Shown here: positions 1-11,187 of the stretch, one piece after another
Position numbering within the stretch: the first letter of the stretch is position 1
How the letters are laid out: every line of letters begins with the position of its first letter
Source of the DNA: Welwitschia mirabilis
Lineage: Eukaryota; Gnetophyta; Gnetopsida; Welwitschiales
Length of the DNA: 64,000 nucleotides
Assembly: GCA_051453625.1 (NCBI GenBank)
Contig: JBOZIK010000001.1
Coordinates: forward strand, 195,385,089-195,449,088
Direction: 5' to 3'
Made by a program: the position numbers and the translations under genes
The notes under the pieces: model-generated
Told to the model about the DNA's origin: nothing
Seen by the model: the letters and a program-made list of their open reading frames with translations, nothing else
Databases searched by the model: none

Positions 1-467
1 AACAGGCGGGACGGAAACATTGATGCTTACTAATGTGAACTATCGAATCACTACTGAGTCATCATTTTGATTCATCTTTTGTAATGATCTGTTATCCCCC
101 TTGTCGTTTGGATGACAATCAGGATGACACGAATATGTAATTAACTCTGACAACCGATCCCTAGTCGTTTTGTCCATTTCATTCATGTAAAAGAGTGAAT
201 TTTGCCATACCTTTTGTTTGTCATTTTCTGCTATAAGTTGTTATAAATAAGTCCCTCTTTAACTCTTCTTCTCATCTTCATTGCACCACAAATTCTCGTG
301 ATAGGAGATCAAAGGATGAGAGATCCATCTTGAGTGTTACAGAAATACATGCACTTGGTGGAGGGTTGTGTATCCTCCATTGAGATTTGGTTATTTTATA
401 ACCAAAATTCTTATTACTCATTCTTAATATAAACTTGCTTTTATTTTCATTCTGCATTGTAGATTTT
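1..467 (+). promoter_or_regulatory. LTR-like or promoter-like sequence with a TATA box
   Basis: This stretch keeps a near-normal number of CpG sites, unlike the rest of the window, so it is younger or under different methylation. A good TATA box (TATAAATA, 242-249) is followed about 30 bases later by a CT-rich stretch like a plant transcript leader. GGATGACA-type words repeat directly near 109-128. Together this resembles the promoter part of a young LTR, but a host-gene promoter is also possible. No coding sequence follows because a large gap begins at 468. Confidence 0.35.
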
Positions 468-1462
468 NNNNNNNNNNNNNNNNNNNNNNNNNNNNNNNNN
501 NNNNNNNNNNNNNNNNNNNNNNNNNNNNNNNNNNNNNNNNNNNNNNNNNNNNNNNNNNNNNNNNNNNNNNNNNNNNNNNNNNNNNNNNNNNNNNNNNNNN
601 NNNNNNNNNNNNNNNNNNNNNNNNNNNNNNNNNNNNNNNNNNNNNNNNNNNNNNNNNNNNNNNNNNNNNNNNNNNNNNNNNNNNNNNNNNNNNNNNNNNN
701 NNNNNNNNNNNNNNNNNNNNNNNNNNNNNNNNNNNNNNNNNNNNNNNNNNNNNNNNNNNNNNNNNNNNNNNNNNNNNNNNNNNNNNNNNNNNNNNNNNNN
801 NNNNNNNNNNNNNNNNNNNNNNNNNNNNNNNNNNNNNNNNNNNNNNNNNNNNNNNNNNNNNNNNNNNNNNNNNNNNNNNNNNNNNNNNNNNNNNNNNNNN
901 NNNNNNNNNNNNNNNNNNNNNNNNNNNNNNNNNNNNNNNNNNNNNNNNNNNNNNNNNNNNNNNNNNNNNNNNNNNNNNNNNNNNNNNNNNNNNNNNNNNN
1001 NNNNNNNNNNNNNNNNNNNNNNNNNNNNNNNNNNNNNNNNNNNNNNNNNNNNNNNNNNNNNNNNNNNNNNNNNNNNNNNNNNNNNNNNNNNNNNNNNNNN
1101 NNNNNNNNNNNNNNNNNNNNNNNNNNNNNNNNNNNNNNNNNNNNNNNNNNNNNNNNNNNNNNNNNNNNNNNNNNNNNNNNNNNNNNNNNNNNNNNNNNNN
1201 NNNNNNNNNNNNNNNNNNNNNNNNNNNNNNNNNNNNNNNNNNNNNNNNNNNNNNNNNNNNNNNNNNNNNNNNNNNNNNNNNNNNNNNNNNNNNNNNNNNN
1301 NNNNNNNNNNNNNNNNNNNNNNNNNNNNNNNNNNNNNNNNNNNNNNNNNNNNNNNNNNNNNNNNNNNNNNNNNNNNNNNNNNNNNNNNNNNNNNNNNNNN
1401 NNNNNNNNNNNNNNNNNNNNNNNNNNNNNNNNNNNNNNNNNNNNNNNNNNNNNNNNNNNNNN
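468..1462. other. Assembly gap (995 N)
   Basis: This is an unsequenced gap with an estimated, non-100 size. No shared sequence is visible at its two edges. Any open frame drawn across it is meaningless. Confidence 0.99.
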
Positions 1463-1659
1463 AGATTAGGTTTCTTCTTACATTTACATTGTACCTTTTA
1501 TTTCTTACATTGTTCTTTATTTTTAGTTCCTATTATTCTTTTGCAAAGCAATCTGAGTTTCATCTCATAGCCTTCAACATGAATATGACATTTCAAGTCT
1601 ACTCCCACTTATACTAATGTGTTGTATTATGTGAGATATCTATTTATTTTATGAATGAC

Positions 1660-2335
1660 AGAATCCTTTTGAACTTAAGCACTTGCATAAATACACACTG
1701 CAACAAAATGATTACTCGTTTTTCATGATGAGCCTTATGAAAATCATTTACACATTCATAGTTACTATTAAACTATGAAGATAATGCATCATGGCTACAT
1801 CCATTACCTACCTTCATGGTTTTTGCTTTAAATTTCCATCTTGAGAGCCATAAAAATAATGAATAGCATTCACAAAACTTAAAAATGTCTAGTAATGATT
1901 CCCTAATAGCAAGTAGTATTCTTCCCTATAACTTTATTAATTTTAGAAGGCAAAGAAATGTTATAGACATAGTATGTGTTATTAATACCCAGGCTGATGA
2001 TGGCTTTAGAACGTAAGGAGATGGGATTTTGCCTAAGCTAAAAGCTATTATGCTAAAATACCAATTCAAAATTTTATATAGATAAGTCGGAAACTAGTAT
2101 AATACCAATGTATACAAGCCATCTACATAAGTAATATTATAGAAGTGGCCTTTATCCTTCTTGCATCTTTAAAATTTGGTATGAACAAAGAAGCGGGCCT
2201 GGAATTAGATGATTCTAAGTGAGAAATCTAAACTTGATATGTCCCCTTAATTTAATAGCACATCTATGAGAAGGATTCTTAAGTAAAACAATTAATTAAC
2301 AAATGACTATCAGGATCCACATACTCATGGAAAAG
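1660..2335 (+). repeat. Dispersed repeat family R1, copy A
   Basis: It aligns by eye along its whole length with 16030-17270. Shared landmarks in the same order are a 'aaaatgattactcgtttt' type start, 'gcattcttccctataacttt', 'catagtatgtgttatt', 'gaaactagtataataccaatgta' in diverged form, and 'agaaggattcttaagtaaaa' at the end. No reading frame is evident. It could be an LTR or untranslated part of a retroelement, since copy B lies just upstream of a copia gag, but no primer-binding site follows either copy, so the type is undecided. Confidence 0.6.
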
Positions 2336-3867
2336 CCATCAAGATGAAGCTTTATTTATCATTTTACTTTTGTTTTCATAAATTTCTCACACAAGAAATA
2401 GCTTAAGAATGAAAGACAAACTCAAAAGTGAATGAATACAAGGTGAATTTATAGTTTTATAGCTATGAATTTAAATCTTTTTAGCGTGCATAGAACCACT
2501 TAACTTTACTTACTAAAGGTAGGATGCATTCTAAATTGATGTGGTAAATTAATGTTTTAATTGTTTTTTATATAGCAGGCATGGCCTAGTTTATATAGAA
2601 GTAACTACCAATAAATAGCTTCAAAAAGGAGCATCATAGAGAGAGAATTCTAGAATATACCCTTAATGGCATGATGATAAGAATTTTTGAGAAGAAATCT
2701 TTACAAATTGCAATTTCCATAAGCCACAAACTACAATAAGAAAATGTCACATTGAAAGTAGCTATAGCTGTAGTGAAGTTATTATAAAACAAACTAGAGC
2801 TAAAAATATTATGACCTATGATAATTTATTTATTAAAAAAACCTTTAAAAAATAAAATTAAACTAGGAGTAATGAAAAACTAGCAAGATTGGCAAATTTA
2901 ATTCAACTGAATAAAAAGTAATTTTCTATGCATCACAAAAAAGTATTTGATTTAAAATTTTACATAGATAGAGAAATTTTGATGGTGTCCACTAAAATAA
3001 TAACTATCAATCAAAACTTTGCATTAAAGAACCATACAATAGGGGTTACAAGGAAGATTCTTTATTACTAAAACATTTATCTAAAGATGCTGTGAAGTGG
3101 GATTATTTAACATCGTTCTGAGTAGATTAAGTATTATGAATATAGAATAAATTCAAAAGTATTTGTAGTTAATGAGTCTAATACCTTAAACCTTTAGAAA
3201 AGACAAGACAGAAATCATTGTGAGTCATAAACTATACTAAAGTGGGTCTTAATATTATAGAATAATTTAAATAACTTTTCAGGATGAATGATATGAAATC
3301 ATCTATAGCTAGTGGGAGAGAAAGAATGGAGCAATGAATATGTTAGATATAGAATCACTCCAAGTTATAGTTATGAAGAAAAAGTGGGTCTAATTGTTTA
3401 CTTTAGAAATAATTCAAGATTTTTCATGAATAATTTACATAGGACTATGAGATCCATAAATTAAAAATGAATTTGATTTTTTACTATTTTTCTACTAATT
3501 TTAAAAATAAAATTTAAGAAACAAATCATGATTAGAAAGAAAGAAATTTAATTAATGGTAAATTAAGGAACTATTTACTACAAGTTGTAGTTCTTGAGAA
3601 CAGATAACCTAAGTACCTAAAGAACACATGTGAAACTTCTAGAAGCCTTATATAAAAAATACAAATATTAATAAAATTTTCTCAAAATTTCAAACCCCCA
3701 CTAAAATAAACAAAAGATAAATAAAGCCTTTACTAAAAATAGAGGAATAACTAAATAAGAGAAGTAGAAATCTAAATCTTAAATACTAATTTTTATATTT
3801 TATTTAATTTCCTTTCATACCAGGACATTAATACAGATTTTTGATTCATGAATTTAACATTTTTATT
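2336..3867. other. AT-rich stretch with no recognised feature
   Basis: No open frame, domain motif, RNA gene or clear repeat is visible on either strand. It is probably old transposon or LTR sequence decayed beyond recognition by eye. Confidence 0.5.
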
Positions 3868-4299
3868 TTAGATAGCAGTTGTAGATTTAATAGAAGGTAA
3901 ATATGATGATCTAACTACACATGGATTCCTGGATGATGCTAAAGAATTTCTATGGTAACTAATTTCAATCTTCTTTTTTTTTCTTACTTTAGTATTATTT
4001 TGTTCTTGTACTATAAATGGTATATGTTCTAGGTGAAGAGGAGGTAAATTACCAACTATTAAAGGTGGCTCAACTAATTGCTTATCTTCATCAAACCAAT
4101 AAATGGCAATGCAAGGATCAATTTCTAAACTAGTTACCATAGCTAACATTTGATTAGCCCATTTGTAAAGTGGATTGATAGATTGTCTATTGAGATGAAA
4201 GTAAACATCGATGATTTTTTTCAAATAGTAAACATAGTAGCCCTTTTCAAATGGAAGAACTATGTCTAGGACAAGTTGGTTATAGCTTTTAGCATTCAT
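3868..4299 (-). CDS. Unrecognised 143-codon open frame
   Basis: This is an uninterrupted frame from an ATG to a stop, the longest intact frame in the window that contains no Ns. An in-frame stop lies a few codons upstream of the ATG, so the start is plausible. The product has mixed composition (W, C, P, D and E all present), a basic KVRKKKK stretch near residue 105, and a proline-rich segment (VEPPLIVGNLPPL, about residues 75-87). I see no signal peptide, membrane segment or catalytic motif. Neighbours are transposon debris, so the likeliest explanation is a surviving segment of a minus-strand retroelement reading frame. A captured gene fragment or chance cannot be excluded. No function is assigned. 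Confidence 0.35.
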   Translation of the reverse strand: MNAKSYNQLVLDIVLPFEKGYYVYYLKKIIDVYFHLNRQSINPLYKWANQMLAMVTSLEIDPCIAIYWFDEDKQLVEPPLIVGNLPPLHLEHIPFIVQEQNNTKVRKKKKIEISYHRNSLASSRNPCVVRSSYLPSIKSTTAI

Positions 4300-4809
4300 T
4301 CTTTCTGTACTCTATAATACTAAATTGGGATAAAGAGAATAATCTGTTTGAGCTAAATTTATAGGAAAAATGTAATTAATATCTAATGAAAAACATTAAA
4401 AAACTAAATAATTAATAAAATTATAATTAAAAATAAGAAAACATTATACACTATTTACAAGTTCATTAAAAAATCACATTAATTTGGATTAGGGAAATAA
4501 TGCTTTAAGTAGAAAGCACTACAATGTAAGTTAATGTTATACCCTAATAAATTAGATAATTGATATGTATTTAGACCTTTAATTGTATCAATAATATATG
4601 CATCTATGTAGGAAGGAGTAAACGTATCATATTTTTAATCTTTTTTGAAATTTTTTAGCATAATTAAATCATGTGATTAAAAGGTTTTAACATGTGCATT
4701 TTTATCAAATCATTTCTTAAATCATGCTTTATATTCAATTGAAATGTGTATTACTTTTGATTAAGTTTCCTCTATAATCAATTTCTAGAGAAGAACCATT
4801 CTTATTTGT
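4300..4809. other. AT-rich stretch with no recognised feature
   Basis: Nothing recognisable is visible. It separates the intact minus-strand ORF from the LTR-like sequence that follows. Confidence 0.4.
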
Positions 4810-6262
4810 AAGATTGATATAAGTAGTTCACTTGTACTTTATATAAAGGCTTCTATAAATCCAAAGGAATTTTTGTTATGAATATATGATAAGTCAAGGA
4901 TTTTCAATGATGAATACATATAATACTAGAATCAGACGAAACAATGTAATGAGCACAAAAAATTTGAAGTTCAAAGAAACAATACATGGTGGAACATCTA
5001 ATCATTCCCACTTGGATGTTTAGTACACTCCACAGATATAAAACAAAACTACTTTTAGATTGGAACATCCAGCTGACGAGTCTGGGATGTCTAAAGAAGA
5101 AACATAATAAATTCTATAAATATATAAAGTGGGACATTTAAGTTTTTATTTAGGACATCTGAGTTATTTTCATGTCAAAAAATTGGGACGTGTGACTTTC
5201 AATATGGGAATGTCTGAGTAGTTCTTACATTAAAGAGGTGGGATATCCAACCTAATATGGGACATTCAAATAGAGGAATATTATAGCAGTACTTTAGATC
5301 CATTTGTTCATCCAACATGCTTTTCCAATGAAGAAACAGATCTTTGTTGGTCTGCAGTGTATTTTCCAATGTGGTACTTCCTTCTAGGTAGACTATAACT
5401 ACTTTTTTTAAAAAAGGTTTAAATAGAATGCACTTGATCTTATTTAGCACAATTATACTTACATTATATCATTTTGTATTCAAAGAGAACTACTCTAAGC
5501 TAAATTAGCTATTATATTCATGTACATTCAACATTGCTAATGTACTATGAATTATTAAGGAACCTCTCCATCAGATCCTCTTTCTATTAGATATTTCTAA
5601 TCTAATTGCTTGCCAACTTAAGCTTCATTATGTTATCCTACATTTCTCAGTTATGGAGAATAAAAAGAAGGTAACTATGTAAGATCTATTGAGCTAACAA
5701 AACAAGAAAGTTAATAGCANNNNNNNNNNNNNNNNNNNNNNNNNNNNNNNNNNNNNNNNNNNNNNNNNNNNNNNNNNNNNNNNNNNNNNNNNNNNNNNNN
5801 NNNNNNNNNNNNNNNNNNNTCTTGTATTCAAAGAGAACTACTCTAAGCTAAATTAGCTTTTATGTTCATGTACATTCCACACTGCTAAGATATTGTGCAT
5901 TATTAAGGCACCTCTCCATCAGATCCTCTCTCTATTAGATATTTCTAATCTAATTGCTCACCAACTTAAGCTTCATTATGTTATCCTACATTTCTCAGTT
6001 GTGGATAAGAAAAAGGAGGTAACTGTGTAAGATCTATTGAGCTAACAGAACAAGAAGGCTAATAGCAGTTACTTCCCTCTAAGAGTGGAGTAGGATGATT
6101 CCCAAACCACAATAAAAACCTAGTTTCCTATTTGTTTTTATCATTTCCTTTTTTTAAATTTTTGTTTGATATACATTTTTAATCATAAGGATAATTGTAA
6201 TTAATTTTTAAACACTCTATTCACCCTTCCCCTTCTCTAGAACATATTTCAATTCTAATAAT
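4810..6262 (+). mobile_element. Ty1/copia-type LTR remnant
   Basis: Two signatures suggest the LTR of a plant Ty1/copia element. First, 4980-5290 holds repeated words of the GGACATCT / GGATGTCT type, as decayed forms of the GGACGTCC-like motifs recalled from some plant copia LTRs. Second, the end at 6219-6250 (tattcacccttccccttc followed by tctagaac) matches the usual 'tattcaccccccctctag' sequence just before the primer-binding site. The primer-binding site itself is not recognisable. The sequence is interrupted by a 100-N gap (5720-5819) flanked by the same ~245 bp twice, so the real LTR is shorter than the coordinates suggest. Confidence 0.55.
5476..6066 (+). repeat. Gap-flanking duplicate (about 245 bp each side)
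   Basis: The left copy 5476-5719 ends at the gap and the right copy 5820-6066 begins just after it. They differ at several percent of positions. This is best read as two overlapping contig ends that were not merged. Confidence 0.85.
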
Positions 6263-6599
6263 TTTTGCTTTAGTTTTATAAACTTACCCAAGTTTTGTGG
6301 CTTTGATACTTTTACATTAATGAATTTAATTAGTGCATAACAAAAATTCACTCTTATTTTGTCAATTTTGATGATTACCCTTAATAAATCTCTTTAATGT
6401 AGATTTTTTTGATTAGATTTAGTTAAACAATTTTCTTAAGGATAATAATTAGAATAATTTTTAATAGATATTTTGTACTTTTAAGATCATATAATAAATT
6501 CAACAAAGATAAAAGATGGTCATTATCACTTACCTAAATTTCAAAAGCATCAAATGTATGTTAAAATATAATGTTTAAAGAAATCGATCAATTATTTTA

Positions 6600-6840
6600 A
6601 GTATAATTCTTAAATGCTTTTACTTCTGGTCATTTATAAAGTAATCTATAATTGTAATAATATAATGATAACCTTATGAAGAAGGCACATGAATCATTAA
6701 AAAAAAAAAAATCTAATCCCCACATGTTGAATGGAGCATTTTAAAAAACATGCTTTAATGTGGTTAGAGATTCAATCAATTTGGGAGCATGTGCCTGTAA
6801 TAATATCCCTTCCTAAAGATATGGCTAGCCATGGCTAAGG
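6600..6840 (-). pseudogene. Ty3/gypsy integrase fragment
   Basis: Read on the minus strand, 6790-6830 gives HIFRKGYYY, matching the R-R-G-Y-Y-W stretch of gypsy integrase zinc-binding domains. 6710-6733 gives PFNMWGLDF, matching the 'PW..WGLD' start of the catalytic core with its first aspartate. 6640-6672 gives GYHYIITIIDYFIN, matching 'GH.yIlv..DYFTKW'. Frames shift between these blocks and stops are present, so the gene is dead. The rest of the integrase towards lower coordinates is not recognisable and may be cut off by the plus-strand LTR ending at 6262. It lies downstream of RNase H and RT on the same strand, the normal gypsy order. Confidence 0.75.
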
Positions 6841-7099
6841 GATTTTCATAACAAATGATTTGATGGTTATGAAATTAATTTAGAACTTGATACTTTAAAA
6901 TGAAGAAGACATCTGAATAATATTCCTCTAAAGTTAATTCTATATAGAATATCATCTATGATTTTGAATATTTTTTGGATTTTAAACAAAATAATTTCTT
7001 ACTTATTCTTCTAAATAATATAAAAAATTACATATTTTCAAATAGTAGAATAGATCATAATACCATAGATCTTCTTTAGTAATACTTTATCAAGGTAAA

Positions 7100-7450
7100 C
7101 TTCTAAATTGTTACATAGTAAACATTTGGTTAAACTAAGAGTGTTGATAGTTTGGCCAATAATTATCTCATAATTAGACTATTGTAACTTGTCTAATCAT
7201 GAAGCTCTTTTGAAGATAGATCATTATTAACTTGGATTTGTTTAATCATTGGAGCAAACACTACTAAAAATACCTTATTTTAATAGATGTAATACTTAAA
7301 GTATTATATAGCCTTGTTGAACATCTAATCATGTTTTTGTAATTAAGTATATCTTAACTGTGCATCCTTAAACATAGTGTTGGAAAAAGAGATCATGATT
7401 TCTTATTAACCTTTTCTTTTGAAGAAGAATCAATTAAATCATGTGATGCA
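7100..7450 (-). pseudogene. Ty3/gypsy RNase H fragment
   Basis: On the minus strand, 7340-7390 reads FSNTMFKDAQLRYT, matching the 'ySr.L..aE.RYs' block of gypsy RNase H. It continues with MFNKAI, a stop, then YFKYYIY (7280-7320), matching 'lALv.a..klR.Yi', and then VFAPMIKQI (about 7240-7262). Several in-frame stops replace glutamine or tryptophan codons. It follows the RT domain at 7600-8575 on the same strand, so both probably belong to one element, most likely of the Tat type. Confidence 0.75.
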
Positions 7451-7599
7451 AAGGCATATAATAAAAGTTCTTTATTAAAGTTAGTGGCATATTGAATAAG
7501 AGCTTGTATTACAGACTTAAGAATGGAAATAAAAGCAAGTTTGCCTTTAGAGTTTTTCTAACCTATTGATCTTTCTTTACCATTTTTTCTAATGATTTA

Positions 7600-8575
7600 G
7601 TCACTTCTATAAATTCAAGAATAAATTTCTTGATAAAATTTTTCTTTCTAGAGAATCATCTTAAAGATTTTTTATATTTTAAAAATTTCATCTAATTAAG
7701 TGCTTTAGTTATTGATGGATTTATTATTGCTTAAAATTTAGAAATACAATGTTCTAGTGTAATACTATATTCCAAACTAAAGACACTTTTCTTTAGATTA
7801 AGTAATATTTAATGATATATACAATGATCAAAAACTAATTTAAGGTGTAGAGTATGATCTAATGTTTTTTGTGAGTAGACCATAATATCATCATGATGCA
7901 CTACTAAAAAATAATTGACAATGCCTATAAAATCTTTATCCATGATTATTTATAGTGTTTCTTTAGTATTTCTTAAACANNNNNNNNNNNNNNNNNNNNN
8001 NNNNNNNNNNNNNNNNNNNNNNNNNNNNNNNNNNNNNNNNNNNNNNNNNNNNNNNNNNNNNNNNNNNNNNNNNNNNNNNTTTAGTATTTCTTAAACATAA
8101 AGGGATTCTATTAAAATCATAGGTTTCCCATTTTGTAGTAATTATTATTTTAATCTAATATTCTTTATAGATCAATTTTTTATTATACCCTAAAAATCCA
8201 TTTAAGAAAAAATACATTTCATAGCCCAAGAATTATTAGATGATTTTATCTATTCTAGGTAAAGGGTATTGATCTCTAATCAAGGTTTGATTCAAATTTC
8301 TGAAATCAACACAAAGTCTAAAGTCATCATTCTTTTTACACACTAGAATGAGATTAGTCAATCATGTCATATACCTAATAAGATAGATTATTTGAGATTA
8401 AATAAGCCTCTATAGCTCTTAGTGCTTTATAGGCTCTATTTTAGATTTATAGCTATAAGATTTTGAATAAAATATTTAATCTTAGATTTTATTAGGATTT
8501 TATGTATCATAATTTTGAAATTAAATGTTAATAGATCCTTATATGACCAAGCAAAAACATATATATGTTCATGTG
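7600..8575 (-). pseudogene. Ty3/gypsy reverse transcriptase remnant
   Basis: In minus-strand order: VFAWSYKDLL (8537-8572), matching the 'vFAWs..Dm.G' segment before RT; DFRLCVDFRNLNQTLIRDQY (8283-8340), the 'R.CVDyR.LN..T..D.YP' motif; FLNGFLGYN (about 8170-8200), matching 'DgfsGYNQI'; and HHDDIMVYS (7870-7902), the catalytic Y-x-D-D box with Y changed to H. It continues through LNLKKSVF to the 'lr.FlG' region near 7640. This is a near-complete RT core broken by stops and by a 100-N gap at 7980-8079 whose edges share about 19 bases. The GYN and DDIMVYS wording suggests the Tat/Athila branch. Confidence 0.88.
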
Positions 8576-9040
8576 ATAACTCAACTAATTTGTTATAAAA
8601 CATAGAAGGCATGAAAGTTCTGATATTACCTTCCTTTATTTCTTTAGAATTATTAGATAAGTTAGCCTTAATTGTATTAGAGGAAATTTGTGATTTAACT
8701 TCTAAATATTTTTTAAAAAATTTTTAGAAGAATTCATCTTCAATATTTAAAACTTTTTTAGAAATGAAATTATAAATAAAAAATGTTGAGGAGTTATCTG
8801 AAGAGTAAGTCTAATCATAGTTTAGCTTTTCCAATTGTTTTCCTTTAAAGACATCTTGGTTATTTATAAAGTGTTGGATTTAATTTTTTTGATTTAAAGA
8901 TCTAAGGATGTTAAGCATTATTAGGGACTGAAGGTTTATACATATATTCTAGAACCACTTCAAGAGGTAATTCGGGGTCTTGATTTGTATACATTGATTC
9001 TTGTTAAGTTAGGTTATGAGTNNNNNNNNNNTATTTAGCT

Positions 9041-9290
9041 CTTGATGTATTATTTTAAGGTTAAGGAAGAGAAATTGGTTAAAATTTATTTAATCATACA
9101 ATAATATGCCTTCAATATCTTATTATTAACTATATATTCTCCTTTAAGATACTTGATAACAATTGAGAAATCTCTATAAATATAAAGAAGTTTAATTCCT
9201 TTATCTAGTAAAACTATTAGGCTAATACATAAGGCCTCATATTCTACAACATTATTAGTAACTAAGAAGTTAAAATCATTATCATGAATA
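9041..9290 (-). pseudogene. Second RNase H domain (Tat-type additional RNase H)
   Basis: The minus strand reads a long clean frame containing LVTNNVVEYEALCISLIVLL, then GIKLLYIYRDFSIVIKYL, KGEY and KAYYCMIK. This matches the 'TNN.AEYEAL..GL..A...G...l.v.gDS..vi.q..GeY' signature of the additional RNase H carried by plant Tat-lineage gypsy elements. The first glutamate of the EYEAL box is kept; the later D-S is changed to D-F. In Tat elements this domain normally lies after the first RNase H, but here it is upstream of RT and is boxed in by gaps at 9022-9031 and 9318-10266. It may therefore come from another element or a misplaced contig piece. Confidence 0.8.
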
Positions 9291-9317
9291 AACGATACAT
9301 CTATCTAAGATCTTAGA

Positions 9318-10266
9318 NNNNNNNNNNNNNNNNNNNNNNNNNNNNNNNNNNNNNNNNNNNNNNNNNNNNNNNNNNNNNNNNNNNNNNNNNNNNNNNNNNN
9401 NNNNNNNNNNNNNNNNNNNNNNNNNNNNNNNNNNNNNNNNNNNNNNNNNNNNNNNNNNNNNNNNNNNNNNNNNNNNNNNNNNNNNNNNNNNNNNNNNNNN
9501 NNNNNNNNNNNNNNNNNNNNNNNNNNNNNNNNNNNNNNNNNNNNNNNNNNNNNNNNNNNNNNNNNNNNNNNNNNNNNNNNNNNNNNNNNNNNNNNNNNNN
9601 NNNNNNNNNNNNNNNNNNNNNNNNNNNNNNNNNNNNNNNNNNNNNNNNNNNNNNNNNNNNNNNNNNNNNNNNNNNNNNNNNNNNNNNNNNNNNNNNNNNN
9701 NNNNNNNNNNNNNNNNNNNNNNNNNNNNNNNNNNNNNNNNNNNNNNNNNNNNNNNNNNNNNNNNNNNNNNNNNNNNNNNNNNNNNNNNNNNNNNNNNNNN
9801 NNNNNNNNNNNNNNNNNNNNNNNNNNNNNNNNNNNNNNNNNNNNNNNNNNNNNNNNNNNNNNNNNNNNNNNNNNNNNNNNNNNNNNNNNNNNNNNNNNNN
9901 NNNNNNNNNNNNNNNNNNNNNNNNNNNNNNNNNNNNNNNNNNNNNNNNNNNNNNNNNNNNNNNNNNNNNNNNNNNNNNNNNNNNNNNNNNNNNNNNNNNN
10001 NNNNNNNNNNNNNNNNNNNNNNNNNNNNNNNNNNNNNNNNNNNNNNNNNNNNNNNNNNNNNNNNNNNNNNNNNNNNNNNNNNNNNNNNNNNNNNNNNNNN
10101 NNNNNNNNNNNNNNNNNNNNNNNNNNNNNNNNNNNNNNNNNNNNNNNNNNNNNNNNNNNNNNNNNNNNNNNNNNNNNNNNNNNNNNNNNNNNNNNNNNNN
10201 NNNNNNNNNNNNNNNNNNNNNNNNNNNNNNNNNNNNNNNNNNNNNNNNNNNNNNNNNNNNNNNNNN
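9318..10266. other. Assembly gap (949 N)
   Basis: This is a sized gap with no visible sequence shared between its edges. It lies inside the minus-strand gypsy region, so part of that element is missing. Confidence 0.99.
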
Positions 10267-11187
10267 CATTATTGATTTAACTAATAATCTTAACCTTAGA
10301 TTATCTATTTGATTAATTTTTCATAGAGATGTTTCTAAGGTTAGCTCTATTTTCTAAAAAATTAAAAATGGCATAAGTGTTATCTAGCTCCAATATCAAG
10401 AATGCAATTATGAATAAAAATCTTTTTAATTAATAATGTTAATGAAAATAATCTATTTCATTAGTCTAGCAATCATTATAGGTTGGTTGAGTAGCTAAAG
10501 TAGAGGGGATTTCACATTCAATTTGATTCATACCAAATTTACATTTTAAAAGATGCAAAAAATTTAATAACTTTTTTCTCTATTTAGTTATACTAAGTAA
10601 ATAATAAAAGATAATATTAGTCATGATTCTTTTTAAATATTCAATTATATCATACTTTGAGTCATCATCTGGGACATATGATGCAACAGATTTTGAAATA
10701 TACTTTTTGATAACCTAAGATAATACTTATTCATTATTTTATCATCTTCTATTTTCTTGAGATTTTTAACCAGGATTGATTGATTTTGTTATTTATTATT
10801 AACTTTTGATGCTATGATATTCTTAGGTTTAAAATATTTCTTAGGAACATTAGATGGATAAATGATATTTAATGGAATTGAGTGGGTCATTGAATCTTTT
10901 ATTTTTGACCTAAGTTCATAGTTATTAGTATTACACTTAGCTAATAATTAACAATTAACTTTTCAAATGTATAACCTTAATCATATGATTCTAAATCAAA
11001 GTTACTTTTAATATTGAAGAAATTATAACTTAGTTGATATCTCTCATGGAAAATATAAATGTCTACTTCTACTAAGTTATCATCAAAATCATAGTTTGAA
11101 TCATAAGCTAAATCAAAACACGTGCAATTATTTGTGTTACATGAGTCTTCTTTATAAAGAATTCTTCCAAGAATTTATATTAATCTC
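10267..11187 (-). other. Probable gypsy internal sequence, domain not identified
   Basis: Short minus-strand frames persist, for example one reading IECEIPSTLATQPTYND near 10470-10530 and one reading CTCFDLAYDSNYDFDDNLVE near 11080-11140. They are too long and too mixed in composition to be pure chance, but I cannot place them in a named domain. Their position between the gag-like sequence (12.4 kb) and RT (8.5 kb) suggests the spacer or protease part of the same gypsy element. Confidence 0.35.

Noticed and set aside
435-1469. Long open frames running through N gaps (435-1469, 9313-10269, 18143-18616, 39411-40058, 52632-53169 and others)
   Set aside because: The open length is made of unknown bases, so they give no coding evidence. 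Real domains near them were judged only from called bases.
5199-5450. 83-codon minus-strand frame with a faint likeness to a gypsy RT segment (VVIVYLEG ... CPILGWISH)
   Set aside because: It overlaps the repeated GGACATCT words and lies inside a recognisable copia LTR on the other strand. The catalytic box is absent and the likeness is weak.
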